DNA of 34,111 nucleotides from Bacteroidota bacterium. Its GTDB lineage: Bacteria > Bacteroidota > Bacteroidia > Flavobacteriales_D > Crocinitomicaceae. The position numbers and the translations under genes are program-made. Under the pieces are notes generated by a model. It searched no databases. It saw only the letters and a program-made list of their open reading frames with translations, and was not told where the DNA came from. Shown here one piece after another: positions 1 to 8,657 of this stretch; positions within the stretch are counted from its first letter, which is position 1, and every line of letters begins with the position of its first letter. Location: positions 1 through 34,111 of the forward strand of contig JAJRQQ010000012.1 of the NCBI GenBank assembly GCA_024280155.1, given 5' to 3'.

Positions 1-262
1 TAACGGTACTTTACCAAACGATCCATGTGATTACAATGTTGCAGATGTGACTTTACCAAATATTGCAGGAGTTGATTGTGATGGTGACGGAGTAACAGAT
101 TCACTAGAAATCATTAACGGTACTTTACCGAACGACCCATGCGATTATATTGTTGCCGATGTGACATTGCCTGTTCTTTCAGGAAATGATTGTGATGGAG
201 ACGGAATTATAGACTCTCTCGAAATCATTAATGGTTCTAATCCTTTTGACCCATGTAGTCCA
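1..262 (+). repeat. Tandem 114-bp coding repeat (38-residue unit)
   Basis: The stretch beginning TAACGGTACTTTACC at base 1 recurs at 115 and, more diverged (TAATGGTTCTAATCC), at 229, an exact 114-base period. It encodes a 38-residue unit with DCDGDGxxDSLEIINGxxP. The array very probably continues left of the window. Confidence 0.85.
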
Positions 263-823
263 ATAGGCGTTGATGCTACGGATTCTGATGGTGATGGATT
301 GACAGACTGTGAAGAATTAACAGGAATCGATGATCCAAGTACGCCTGATGTGCCAATTGGTTTAACGAATCCAAATGATCCTTGTGATCCGATAGGTCTA
401 ATTGATACGGACTCTGATGGTGACGGATTAACAGATTGTGAAGAAACTACAGGGAATGACGATCCAAATACCCCAGGTGTGCCAAGTGGTCCTTCAGACC
501 CGAATGACCCTTGTAGTCCATTTAATTGTGGATTAATGATACCTGAAGGATTTACGCCTGATGGGGATGGGCACAATGATTTATTTGTTATCGAAGGAAT
601 AGAGAATTACCCAGGAAATACAATTATTATTTTCAATAGATGGGGGAATAAAGTTTATGAAACATCTCCATATAACAACGAATGGGATGGAAGAATGAAT
701 GTTGGAATTCAAGTTTCAGGTGATGAATTACCTACCGGAACATACTTCTATATCTTAGATACAAAAGATGAATCCATAGGAAAGAAAGGCATCTTCCAAG
801 GGTATGTTTATTTAAAACGATAA
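2..823 (+). CDS. T9SS type B-sorted surface protein with Ca-binding-like repeats (5' partial)
   Basis: The reading frame is open from the window edge, so this is the C-terminal 273 residues of a larger secreted protein. It holds repeated Asp-rich DxDGDGxxD segments like thrombospondin type 3 calcium-binding repeats, each followed by Asn-Asp-Pro-Cys. From about base 532 to the end is a gliding-motility-associated C-terminal (CHU_C, type B sorting) domain, seen as PEGFTPDGDGHND, then FNRWGNKVYE, NEWDG and PTGTYFY. That domain sends proteins through the type IX secretion system to the cell surface. The PorP/SprF gene follows by 23 bases, the usual substrate-adaptor arrangement. An adhesin or gliding-related role is inference; the N-terminal part is outside the window. 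Confidence 0.9.
   Translation, partial: NGTLPNDPCDYNVADVTLPNIAGVDCDGDGVTDSLEIINGTLPNDPCDYIVADVTLPVLSGNDCDGDGIIDSLEIINGSNPFDPCSPIGVDATDSDGDGLTDCEELTGIDDPSTPDVPIGLTNPNDPCDPIGLIDTDSDGDGLTDCEETTGNDDPNTPGVPSGPSDPNDPCSPFNCGLMIPEGFTPDGDGHNDLFVIEGIENYPGNTIIIFNRWGNKVYETSPYNNEWDGRMNVGIQVSGDELPTGTYFYILDTKDESIGKKGIFQGYVYLKR
281..530 (+). repeat. Tandem 129-bp coding repeat (43-residue unit), two copies
   Basis: A second repeat type, beginning GAYTCTGATGGTGAYGGATT, starts at 281 and again at 410, a period of 129 bases. Each copy encodes DSDGDGLTDCEE, a Thr/Pro-rich linker and NDPC. Both arrays lie in one frame of the type B-sorted protein. Confidence 0.85.
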
Positions 824-846
824 AAAATCATCCAAATAATTAAAAG

Positions 847-1761
847 ATGAAAAATATAAAACAATTATTAACAGTTTTGTTCGTTGGGTTGGCGTTAAAT
901 TCGTCAGCTCAGCAAGAAGCTCATTTTACTCAATATTTTGACAATACATTATTTGTGAATCCTGCTTATGCTGGGTCTAGAGGGATGTTAAATGCTACAG
1001 CAATTCATAGAGAACAATGGGTTGGGATAGATGGTCGACCAAGGTCAACAACGTTTAGCTTGCATTCACCTTTAAGCTACGAAAGTATAGGTGTAGGGAT
1101 AACTGCAGTGAATGATGTTATCGGCCCGATTAATCAAACAATGATTTATGGTGATTTTTCCTATACGTTGAAATTTAAAAATTCGAATGGAAAGCTAGCT
1201 TTTGGTGTGAAAGGTGGAATTAATATTATAAATTCCAGAACAAGTGAACTGACAACAACTCAGTCGGATGATCCAAGTTTACTTTCTGCTGCACGAAACC
1301 AAATTTTACCAAATTTTGGTGCAGGTATTTACTATCACACACCAAAATGGTTTGTTGGAGTGAGTACCCCAAAAATTTTACAAGGAAGTTATGATAAAAC
1401 GAATTCAGCACGTGAGCAAAGACATTATTTTCTAATTGGAGGTGGTGTTTTTGATATTGCTGAGAAGTGGAAAATACGACCAACCACTCAGTTAAAGGTT
1501 ACAGAAGGTGCGCCGATGTCGATTGATTTGAGTGCTGCGTTTATTTATAGAGAGAAATTGTGGTTAGGTATTATGAATCGATGGGGGGATAGTTTTGGTG
1601 CTTTTATTCAATATCAGGTTACTCCACAGTTTAAAGCAGGTTTTGCCTATGATCAGACGATAACCAAATTGGCTGGGTATAACAATGGTAGTTACGAAGC
1701 TATGCTTTCTTATGACTTTGTCTTTAAGAAAAAAGGACTTCGTTCACCTAGATATTTTTAA
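847..1761 (+). CDS. PorP/SprF family type IX secretion system outer-membrane protein
   Basis: This 304-residue protein starts with a signal peptide (hydrophobic LLTVLFVGLAL, likely cleavage after SSA) and continues with the family start QxxxxTQYFDNTLFVNPAYAGSRG and the HREQWVGIDGRP motif. The rest is alternating beta-strand sequence typical of an outer-membrane barrel, ending in a family-like SYDFVFKKK stretch. PorP/SprF proteins assist type IX secretion or surface attachment of a partner; in Flavobacterium, SprF is needed for SprB. The gene follows a type B-sorted substrate and lies 24 bases before a PorE-like gene, so all three probably form one operon. As such genes are often multicopy, this is likely a substrate-specific paralogue rather than the core PorP. 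Confidence 0.92.
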   Translation: MKNIKQLLTVLFVGLALNSSAQQEAHFTQYFDNTLFVNPAYAGSRGMLNATAIHREQWVGIDGRPRSTTFSLHSPLSYESIGVGITAVNDVIGPINQTMIYGDFSYTLKFKNSNGKLAFGVKGGINIINSRTSELTTTQSDDPSLLSAARNQILPNFGAGIYYHTPKWFVGVSTPKILQGSYDKTNSAREQRHYFLIGGGVFDIAEKWKIRPTTQLKVTEGAPMSIDLSAAFIYREKLWLGIMNRWGDSFGAFIQYQVTPQFKAGFAYDQTITKLAGYNNGSYEAMLSYDFVFKKKGLRSPRYF

Positions 1762-1785
1762 ATAAAAGTTTTACAAAGATTTTAT

Positions 1786-4071
1786 ATGAGAACAATGAAA
1801 AATTTCATTCTTACATTATCCGCTTTATTATTTGCCTTTACATTAACTGCTCAAAGTGGAAAATTAAAAAAAGCAGATAATTATCATTCAAAAATAGCTT
1901 ATCATGAAGCAGCAGAGTTATACAAAGATTTAATAGGCTCAGAGGTTGATTCTCCACAATTAAAAGCAAAACTTGCAGATTGTTATTTCCAAATGGGAGA
2001 AACAGAGTTAGCTGAAAAGTATTATTCTGAAATGATTAATTCTGATCAAGTTGAAAACAAAGATGTTTATCAATATGCACAGGCTTTAAAAGAAAATAAG
2101 AAGTACAGTGAAAGCGATAAATGGATGAAGAAATACAACCAGATGAATCCTTCGGATAGTCGTTCTAAAGAATTTATTGAGAATACAAATTACATTCATC
2201 GTATTCATTCACAAGATCCTTATTTTAAAATAGGTAAATTGAAAATCAATACTCCAGAGACAGAATTTGGTGGATATAAAAATGGAGATAAGATTTACTT
2301 TGTTTCAAATAGAGTTAAGAAAATAGCCGTTCAACGCTATCATTCATGGAATAATAAGACATTTTTAGATGTTTATGAAGCTGAGATTGGGGATGATAAT
2401 GAAATTGAAAACGCATCTTATCATTCTAAAAAGACCAATAAAATTTACCACGAAGGACCATTGTGTTTTAGCAAAGATGGTAAAACTGTTTTCTTTACAC
2501 GAAATAACATTAGTAAAAGAAAGGATAGAAGTGATGATAAAGGTATCCAAAACTTAAAAATGTACTCTGCATCTATTGATGATGAAGGTAATTGGGTTGA
2601 TGAAAAAGAATTGACGATAAGTTCTACACATTACTCAGTAGGACACCCAACATTAAGTCCAGATGAAAAGTTCTTGATTTTCTCATCAGATATGCCAGGC
2701 GGTTATGGTGGAGCGGATATTTATAAAGTAGAATTAAAGCCTGATGGTTCTTTGGGTCAGGTGACTAATTTAGGTGCTGAAATTAATAGTGAAGGGCAAG
2801 AAATGTTTCCATGGATGAGTGAAGATTCTACTCTGTTTCTTTCTTCTGACGGTCATTTAGGTCTTGGTGGCTTAGATGTTTTTGCAGTTGTGTTCAATAA
2901 AGATGGTGCTTTTAAGAAAATGATTAATTTGGGGAAACCGGTGAATGGTCCTAAAGATGATTTTGCATTAATTTTAAACCCAGACAATAAAACAGGTTAT
3001 GTGTCTTCTAACCGCTCTGAAGGGCGAGGAGATGATGACATTTATTCGGTAACATTACTACGTCCAATTAAAGTTAACCTAATGCTAAAAGGTCTAGTGG
3101 CTGACTCAAGAACGAATGAGTTGCTACCAAATTCTTTAGTTGAGTTAGTAGATGAAGAAGGGAATGTTGTTGCAACAACACAATCTGGTGCTGATGCATC
3201 CTATTCTTTAGATTTAGAAGAAGATAAGAATTATACTGTTCGCGCAAAACAAACGGATTATTTCGATGATATTAGAACAGTTACAACGAAAGATTTAGAT
3301 CCAAATATTGAGGTAATTGAACAAGATTTATTATTGGAGAAAGATCCTGGACTGTCTTTATATGCTTTAATTACTGATACAAAAACAGGACTTCCGTTAG
3401 AAGGTGTAAAGGTAACTTTATTGGATAATATGACAGGCGTTTCAGAAGAATATACAACGGAAGCTTCGGGTGATTTACGAAAAGCACTCATGGATAAAAA
3501 GCTCAACGATAGGGGGAGTTACAATTTAACATTAGAAAAAGATGGATATTTTTCTAAAACAGTTACTTATAATACTGAATTTGACCGTGAGGGGCAGTAT
3601 GATGTTCATGCAAAACTGAATTTAGCAATGGATCCAGAAGTGACGGATTTATCTGAAATGATTGAAATTAATCCGATTAATTTTGATTTGAATAAGTACA
3701 ATATTCGCCCAGACGCGGCAATCGAATTGGATAAAATAGTGGAAGTGATGAATCAATATCCAGGTTTAGTTATTGAGTTAGGAGCACATACAGATTGTAG
3801 AGGTTCGATTGCATACAATAGAAAACTGTCGGATCGAAGAGCAAAAGCTTCAGCTAAATACATAAAAGATAGAATCACAAACCCAGAAAGAATTTATGGA
3901 AAAGGATATGGTGAATCAAAACTATTAAATGGTTGTGAATGTGAAGGTCGAGTAAAATCAGACTGTTCAGAAGAAGAACATTCTAAAAACAGAAGAACTG
4001 AATTTAAAGTTATTTCAACGGGTAACGATAAACTAAAAGTAAATAACAACAGCACAGATTCCTTCGAATAG
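1786..4071 (+). CDS. PorE-like OmpA family protein (TPR, PD40 propeller, two carboxypeptidase-regulatory-like domains, OmpA)
   Basis: This 761-residue protein has a signal peptide (MKNFILTLSALLFAF..LTAQ) without a lipobox Cys. Next come TPR-like helices (about 30-140) and PD40/WD40-like propeller blades (about 150-425), with repeated motifs such as TLSPDEKFLIFSSDMPGGYG and GYVSSNRSEGRGDDDIYSV. Two carboxypeptidase-regulatory-like beta domains follow (about 432-515 and 525-615), then a peptidoglycan-binding OmpA domain (about 626-745) with FDLNKYNIRPDA, ELGAHTDCRG and NRRTEF. The order matches PorE of the T9SS, which anchors the secretion complex to peptidoglycan; PorE is described with a single regulatory-like domain, so the pair here is a difference. 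ATG 1795 is an alternative start. It is the last gene of the module, before a terminator. Confidence 0.88.
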   Translation: MRTMKNFILTLSALLFAFTLTAQSGKLKKADNYHSKIAYHEAAELYKDLIGSEVDSPQLKAKLADCYFQMGETELAEKYYSEMINSDQVENKDVYQYAQALKENKKYSESDKWMKKYNQMNPSDSRSKEFIENTNYIHRIHSQDPYFKIGKLKINTPETEFGGYKNGDKIYFVSNRVKKIAVQRYHSWNNKTFLDVYEAEIGDDNEIENASYHSKKTNKIYHEGPLCFSKDGKTVFFTRNNISKRKDRSDDKGIQNLKMYSASIDDEGNWVDEKELTISSTHYSVGHPTLSPDEKFLIFSSDMPGGYGGADIYKVELKPDGSLGQVTNLGAEINSEGQEMFPWMSEDSTLFLSSDGHLGLGGLDVFAVVFNKDGAFKKMINLGKPVNGPKDDFALILNPDNKTGYVSSNRSEGRGDDDIYSVTLLRPIKVNLMLKGLVADSRTNELLPNSLVELVDEEGNVVATTQSGADASYSLDLEEDKNYTVRAKQTDYFDDIRTVTTKDLDPNIEVIEQDLLLEKDPGLSLYALITDTKTGLPLEGVKVTLLDNMTGVSEEYTTEASGDLRKALMDKKLNDRGSYNLTLEKDGYFSKTVTYNTEFDREGQYDVHAKLNLAMDPEVTDLSEMIEINPINFDLNKYNIRPDAAIELDKIVEVMNQYPGLVIELGAHTDCRGSIAYNRKLSDRRAKASAKYIKDRITNPERIYGKGYGESKLLNGCECEGRVKSDCSEEEHSKNRRTEFKVISTGNDKLKVNNNSTDSFE

Positions 4072-4090
4072 AATTTTAGTACCCAAAAGA

Positions 4091-4130
4091 AAGCCTCAAT
4101 CAATACCCAATGATTGAGGCTTTTTTGTTT
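4091..4130 (+). terminator. Rho-independent terminator after the PorE-like gene
   Basis: A perfect 12-bp stem, AAGCCTCAATCA (4091-4102) with TGATTGAGGCTT (4111-4122), has an 8-base loop and a long T run. It closes the T9SS module 20 bases after the stop codon. Confidence 0.92.
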
Positions 4131-4158
4131 TTTTTCACCATTAATCATTCATTCTTAT

Positions 4159-4166
4159 TATTTTTG
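4159..4166 (+). promoter_or_regulatory. Promoter -7 box upstream of asnS
   Basis: TATTTTTG matches the Bacteroidota -7 consensus TAnnTTTG, 20 bases before the asnS ATG. No clear -33 TTTG lies at the expected spacing. Confidence 0.5.
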
Positions 4167-4186
4167 AAACTTATTATTAGTATTCT

Positions 4187-5626
4187 ATGAAAAGAGAGAA
4201 AATAGCAGCGATTTTAAACGCTCCAAAAATAGGTGAGAAAGTATTGGTAAAAGGATGGGTAAGGTCATTTCGTGCCAATCGTTTTATATCCATCAATGAT
4301 GGTTCAACAATAAATAACATTCAAGCTGTAGTAGAGTTTGAGAATTTTGATGAATCTCTATTGAAAAGAATAACTACAGCGTCTTCTGTGGCAGTAATTG
4401 GAGAATTGGTCGAGTCTCAAGGGAAAGGTCAAGCGGTTGAAATTAAAGTAGAATCAGTTGAAATAATTGGCGATGCTAATCCTGATGATGTTCAAAAAAC
4501 AGTGATGCAACCCAAAAAGCATAGCTTAGAATTTTTAAGAGAACAAGCACATCTGCGTTTTAGAACAAATACTGTTGGTGCGGTTTTCAGAATTAGACAT
4601 GCAGTTTCTTATGCAATTCATAAATTCTTCAACGATGAAGGTTGTTATTATCTTCATACGCCAATCATTACCGCTTCTGATGCTGAAGGCGCCGGAGAAA
4701 CGTTTCATGTGACAAATCTCGACATGGAGAATTTACCAAAGAATGAAGAAGGTAACATTAATTTTAAGGAAGATTTCTTCGGAAAGAAAGTGAACTTAAC
4801 TGTTTCTGGACAATTAGAAGCGGAGTTAGCTGCTTTGGCTTTGGGTCAAGTATATACATTTGGACCAACATTTAGAGCGGAGAATTCAAACACATCTCGA
4901 CATCTTGCAGAATTTTGGATGATTGAACCAGAGGTTGCTTTCAATGATTTGAAAGATAACATGGATTTAACAGAACGTTTTTTGAAATACATCGGGAAAT
5001 ACATTCTTGATAATTGTAAAGATGATTTACAATTTTTAAATGACAGAGATGCGAAAGAACAACAATCAAAACCTCAAAATCAACGCAATGAATTGTCATT
5101 GATTGAAAGAATTCAATTTGTGGTTGAAAATGATTTTAAGCGACTAACGTACACTGAAGCCATTGAAGTTCTTCGAAATTCTAAACCGTTCAAAAAGAAA
5201 AAATTCAAATTCCCAGTCGAATGGGGTGTAGATTTACACTCAGAACATGAACGATATTTAGTGGAGAAAGAATTCAAATGTCCCGTTATCTTAACGGATT
5301 ACCCTGCAGAAATTAAAGCATTCTACATGCGCCAAAATGATGACGGTAAAACAGTTGCTGCAATGGATGTCTTATTTCCGGGAATTGGCGAAATTGTAGG
5401 AGGTTCTCAACGTGAAGAAAGAATGGATGTCTTGAAGAAAAAAATTGCCGATTTCAATATTGAAGAAGAAGAACTTTGGTGGTATTTGGACACACGTAAA
5501 TTTGGAACCGTTCCACACGCTGGATTTGGTTTAGGGTTCGAAAGAATGGTGATGTTTGTAACAGGAATGGCAAATATTCGCGATGTAATTCCTTTCCCAA
5601 GAACACCTCAAAACGCAGAATTCTAA
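4187..5626 (+). CDS. asnS: Asparagine--tRNA ligase
   Basis: This 479-residue class IIb aminoacyl-tRNA synthetase charges tRNA-Asn in the cytosol. The N-terminal OB-fold anticodon-binding domain (about 15-115, [13 protein letters not shown]) precedes the catalytic core. Visible signatures are FRTNT/FRIRHA, the motif 2 region [31 protein letters not shown], and motif 3 [15 protein letters not shown] followed by [11 protein letters not shown], which is typical of AsnS. An acidic/basic insertion with [10 protein letters not shown] lies mid-protein. Length is usual for bacterial AsnS. It appears to be transcribed alone or with rpoN, 54 bases downstream. Confidence 0.97.
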   Translation: MKREKIAAILNAPKIGEKVLVKGWVRSFRANRFISINDGSTINNIQAVVEFENFDESLLKRITTASSVAVIGELVESQGKGQAVEIKVESVEIIGDANPDDVQKTVMQPKKHSLEFLREQAHLRFRTNTVGAVFRIRHAVSYAIHKFFNDEGCYYLHTPIITASDAEGAGETFHVTNLDMENLPKNEEGNINFKEDFFGKKVNLTVSGQLEAELAALALGQVYTFGPTFRAENSNTSRHLAEFWMIEPEVAFNDLKDNMDLTERFLKYIGKYILDNCKDDLQFLNDRDAKEQQSKPQNQRNELSLIERIQFVVENDFKRLTYTEAIEVLRNSKPFKKKKFKFPVEWGVDLHSEHERYLVEKEFKCPVILTDYPAEIKAFYMRQNDDGKTVAAMDVLFPGIGEIVGGSQREERMDVLKKKIADFNIEEEELWWYLDTRKFGTVPHAGFGLGFERMVMFVTGMANIRDVIPFPRTPQNAEF

Positions 5627-5680
5627 ATTTAGAGATGATTTTTACGTACTTTTTCGTATCTTTCTATTAAAATAACGCAT

Positions 5681-7114
5681 ATGGCATTAAAACAATATTT
5701 ATCGCAGAAGATGGAGCAAAGATTGTCTCCACAACAAATTCAACTCATGAAATTGTTGCAAGTGCCAACAATGGAGTTAGATACTAGAATTAAACAAGAA
5801 ATTGAAGAAAATCCTGCACTGGAAGAAGGCGCAGAGGAACCTGAAGAGGAAGAGATTGAAGAGCAAGAAGAAGAGCGCGAAGAAGAAGATTTTAATATTG
5901 AAGACTATTTAGCTGACGACGCTGATTATAAAACGCAAGTTAATAATAAAGGGAAAGACGAAGAAGAAAAAGTCATTCCTCTTTCAAGCAGTAAATCTTT
6001 CCATGAAAGGTTGGTTACTCAGCTCCACATGCTGAAATTGTCTGAAAAACAGTTTCAAATTGCAGATGTTATTGTTGGTAATTTGGATGACGCAGGTTAC
6101 CTCAACCGTGAGGTTGAGGCAATTGTAGATGATTTAGCTTTTTCAATGAATATTACTGCGACGGAAGAAGACGTGGAGGAAATATTAGCCTTAATTCATG
6201 ATATGGACCCTGCCGGTGTTGGTGCTCGAGATTTGCGAGAATGCTTGTTGATCCAAATGAAGCGGAAACAGGATGGTGACATCACTAAATATACAGCGCT
6301 TAAGATTTTAGAAGATCATTTAGAGGAATTTACGAAAAAGCATTATAAAAAGATTCTAAAAAAACTTGAAATAAGTGAAAGTGATTTAAAAGATGCAATT
6401 GAAGAAATTGTAAAATTAAATCCAAAACCTGGGGGGTCGATGAAAGAAGCGGCGGGCAATTACCAACAAATTACGCCTGATTTTCAAATTACAGAAAATG
6501 AAGGTCAATTACAGTTGACTATCAACGGTCGTAATGCACCTCAATTAAAAGTAAGTCGCGCTTATCGAAACATGTTAATGAGGTATACTGAAAGTGCAAA
6601 ACCTTCAAAGTCAGATAAAGAAGCTTTACAATTTGTAAAACAGAAATTGGATGGTGCGAAATGGTTCATTGATGCAATAAAACAACGTCAAAATACACTA
6701 TTATTAACAATGGACGCCATCATGAATTACCAGAAGGAGTATTTTTTAACCGGTGATGAAACAAAATTAAGGCCAATGATTTTGAAAGATATTGCAGAGA
6801 TTGTAAATCTTGATATTTCAACGATTTCTCGTGTTGCGAATAGTAAATATGTTCAAACAGACAATGGGATTATTTCATTGAAATACTTTTTCTCAGAATC
6901 GTTAACAACTGATAGCGGAGAGGAAGTGTCAACTCGAGAGGTAAAGAAAATTTTGAGCGAAGCGGTTGATAACGAAGATAAAAAGAAACCGTTGACAGAT
7001 GAGAAATTAGCCCTTCTGTTAAAAGAGAAACATTACAATATCGCGAGAAGAACTGTTGCTAAATACCGTGAGCAACTCAATATTCCTGTAGCAAGATTGC
7101 GTAAAGAGCTGTAA
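5681..7114 (+). CDS. rpoN: RNA polymerase sigma-54 factor
   Basis: This 477-residue protein shows the three regions of sigma-54. Region I has the Gln/Leu-rich activator-interacting start (QYLSQKMEQRLSPQQIQLMK). Region II is very acidic (about 45-85, runs of Glu). Region III holds the core-binding domain (PAGVGARDLRECLLIQ), a helix-turn-helix (LKDIAEIVNLDISTISRVAN) and the C-terminal RpoN box ARRTVAKYRE that reads the -24 element. Sigma-54 works only with AAA+ activators; none is encoded in this window. The next gene starts inside its stop codon (TAATG), implying coupled translation. Confidence 0.97.
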   Translation: MALKQYLSQKMEQRLSPQQIQLMKLLQVPTMELDTRIKQEIEENPALEEGAEEPEEEEIEEQEEEREEEDFNIEDYLADDADYKTQVNNKGKDEEEKVIPLSSSKSFHERLVTQLHMLKLSEKQFQIADVIVGNLDDAGYLNREVEAIVDDLAFSMNITATEEDVEEILALIHDMDPAGVGARDLRECLLIQMKRKQDGDITKYTALKILEDHLEEFTKKHYKKILKKLEISESDLKDAIEEIVKLNPKPGGSMKEAAGNYQQITPDFQITENEGQLQLTINGRNAPQLKVSRAYRNMLMRYTESAKPSKSDKEALQFVKQKLDGAKWFIDAIKQRQNTLLLTMDAIMNYQKEYFLTGDETKLRPMILKDIAEIVNLDISTISRVANSKYVQTDNGIISLKYFFSESLTTDSGEEVSTREVKKILSEAVDNEDKKKPLTDEKLALLLKEKHYNIARRTVAKYREQLNIPVARLRKEL

Positions 7115-7758
7115 TGGAGGTTTTAGCCAAAATCATTTCTTGGGTTTTCAACCCCTTAACATTGCCTATTTATGCATTACTATTAGTAATGTATGTGCCT
7201 TCTGATCATCAGTTTTTTGAACCATATTGTATTTACTTAATTCCTCAGGCCAGTAAAATTGCCATTCTTAAAATGTTTATATTTTTTGGAGTAGCTGCAC
7301 CCGGAGCTGTTTTTTATTGGATGTATAAAAGCAAGGTGATTGATTCAATTGAAATGAATACCCAAAAAGAACGACAGGTTCCAATTGTTTTTATGTTCAT
7401 TTTCTGTGCAATGCTCTATTCTTTAATCTTATACTTCTCTGGTAAAACCTCGATTCTACCCCAGTATATTTTCTCATTACCACTGTCTGGAGCAATTGTT
7501 TCTGGTATTTTCTTTTTTTTAAATAAATGGAAAAAAATAAGTTTACATGCTGCTTCTTCTGGAATTATGGTCGGGTTTATTCTTGCTTTTATTTTACATC
7601 ATTCTCACTACCAAATGTGGGTTTTAGCCATTGTTTTTCTTGTTTCTGGAGCAGTAATGTCTGTTCGTTTATACTTAAAAAAACATACATTAAATGAAGT
7701 CGTAATTGGATGGTGTTTAGGAACTTTTATTACTTTTGTAACCGTGTTTTTTTATTAA
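7114..7758 (+). CDS. PAP2-superfamily-like integral membrane protein
   Basis: This 214-residue protein has about six transmembrane segments and no signal peptide. The spaced residues in SLHAASSG and the later VRLYLKKHTLNEVVIG resemble PSGH and SRx5Hx3D of PAP2 phosphatases, with Glu in place of the final Asp. From memory, Bacteroidota relatives share this pattern, so the substitution is probably a family trait rather than a lesion. Activity on a lipid phosphate is inference. It overlaps rpoN by one base (TAATG), and the M48 gene follows by 17 bases. Confidence 0.65.
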   Translation: MEVLAKIISWVFNPLTLPIYALLLVMYVPSDHQFFEPYCIYLIPQASKIAILKMFIFFGVAAPGAVFYWMYKSKVIDSIEMNTQKERQVPIVFMFIFCAMLYSLILYFSGKTSILPQYIFSLPLSGAIVSGIFFFLNKWKKISLHAASSGIMVGFILAFILHHSHYQMWVLAIVFLVSGAVMSVRLYLKKHTLNEVVIGWCLGTFITFVTVFFY

Positions 7759-7775
7759 TCAAAAATCATTTAAAA

Positions 7776-8572
7776 ATGAAGAAGATAAGTTTTTATTCAA
7801 TTTTATCACTTTCTTTAATTCTTTCCGCATGTAGCATGTTTGGAAAAAAAGGGACAGGTGTTAATTTATTTACCGTTGCTCAAGACAAACAGTTTGGTGC
7901 TGATGTTGCCGCAGAAATTGATGGGAATCCTACGGAATATCCGTTATTAGATTCTGTTCAGTATAAGATGTGTACCAGTACATTTACAAAGTTCGGGATA
8001 AAATTCTTAATTCAGGACAAGTTCTACACAAAGATGATTTTACGTGGAGATTACGTATTATCAATGACGATAAAACAATGAATGCTTTTTGTACACCAGG
8101 TGGATACATCTATATATATACTGGTATTCTGAAGTTTTTAGATTCAGAAGATGAATTTGCAGGTGTTTTAGCGCATGAAATCGGACATGCAGATATGCGT
8201 CACTCAACTCGTCAAATGACAAAAATGTATGGAACCCAAATGCTTTTAGATGCTATTGCTGGAGATAAAGCAATGATTAAACAATTGACAGCAGGAATAA
8301 TTAATCTTAAGTTCTCTCGTTCTCATGAGTCAGAGGCAGATCAAAAATCTGTCGACTATTTATGCCCTACAGATTACAATGCAGATGGTGGTGCTGGTTT
8401 CTTTGAGAAAATCCAAGCTGTTGGAGGTTCTTCTACACCAGAATTTTTAAGTACTCACCCAGATCCAGGAAATCGAATAGAACATTTTCATTCTGCAGCA
8501 ATTGCTTCAGGATGCCAAGGAAGAAATTCTTATACTACAGAATTCAAAGCAATGATTTCTAAATTGCCATAA
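7776..8572 (+). pseudogene. M48 family metallopeptidase lipoprotein, frameshifted near 7968
   Basis: The start MKKISFYSILSLSLILSACS is a lipoprotein signal with lipobox LSAC. The first frame reads VNLFTVAQDKQFGADVAAEI up to QYK at about 7967, then diverges. Homology-like sequence resumes one frame back at about 7970 (VYQYIYKVRDKILNSG) and runs to the stop. The second part carries zinc motif HEIGH and the third ligand in SHESEADQKSVDY, so it would be an active protease if joined. The 797-base span is one short of a multiple of three, consistent with one lost base (for example AAGATGTG from AAGAATGTG); two added bases is the alternative. The joined product would have about 265 residues, normal for these lipoproteins. 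A natural mutation and a sequencing error cannot be told apart here. Confidence 0.85.
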
Positions 8573-8594
8573 TTTCCTTATATCCTTTTAAATA

Positions 8595-8628
8595 AAGTCA
8601 TTCACGAAAATTGAATGGCTTTTTTTTG
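8595..8628 (+). terminator. Terminator after the M48 gene
   Basis: A 10-bp stem AAGTCATTCA (8595-8604) with TGAATGGCTT (8612-8621), including one G-U pair, has a 7-base loop and is followed by a T run. Confidence 0.85.
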
Positions 8629-8636
8629 TATATTTG
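8629..8636 (+). promoter_or_regulatory. Promoter -7 box of the LacI-type regulator gene
   Basis: TATATTTG fits TAnnTTTG exactly and sits 22 bases before ATG 8658. It overlaps a potential TTG start at 8634, which argues for ATG 8658 as the true start. Confidence 0.6.
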
Positions 8637-8657
8637 TTTCACTACTTACTCAGAAAT

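Noticed and set aside
1-538. Regular tandem repeats considered as CRISPR or non-coding satellite
   Set aside because: Units of 114 and 129 bases keep one coding frame and encode calcium-binding-like repeats; there are no spacers.
145-576. Open minus-strand frame of 143 codons opposite the type B-sorted protein
   Set aside because: It arises from the repetitive antisense of the Asp/Gly/Pro-rich repeats; there is no family sequence or own regulatory signal.
7710-7775. Upstream start for the M48 lipoprotein
   Set aside because: It overlaps the preceding gene and puts residues before a perfect lipoprotein signal; ATG 7776 fits.
7962-7975. Programmed -1 frameshifting in the M48 gene
   Set aside because: No X-XXY-YYZ slippery heptamer or obvious stimulatory hairpin at the switch, and the second frame resumes exactly as a single-base loss would predict.
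8634-8657. TTG start extending the LacI-type regulator by eight residues
   Set aside because: It lies inside the -7 promoter box and the added residues are not part of the helix-turn-helix family start.
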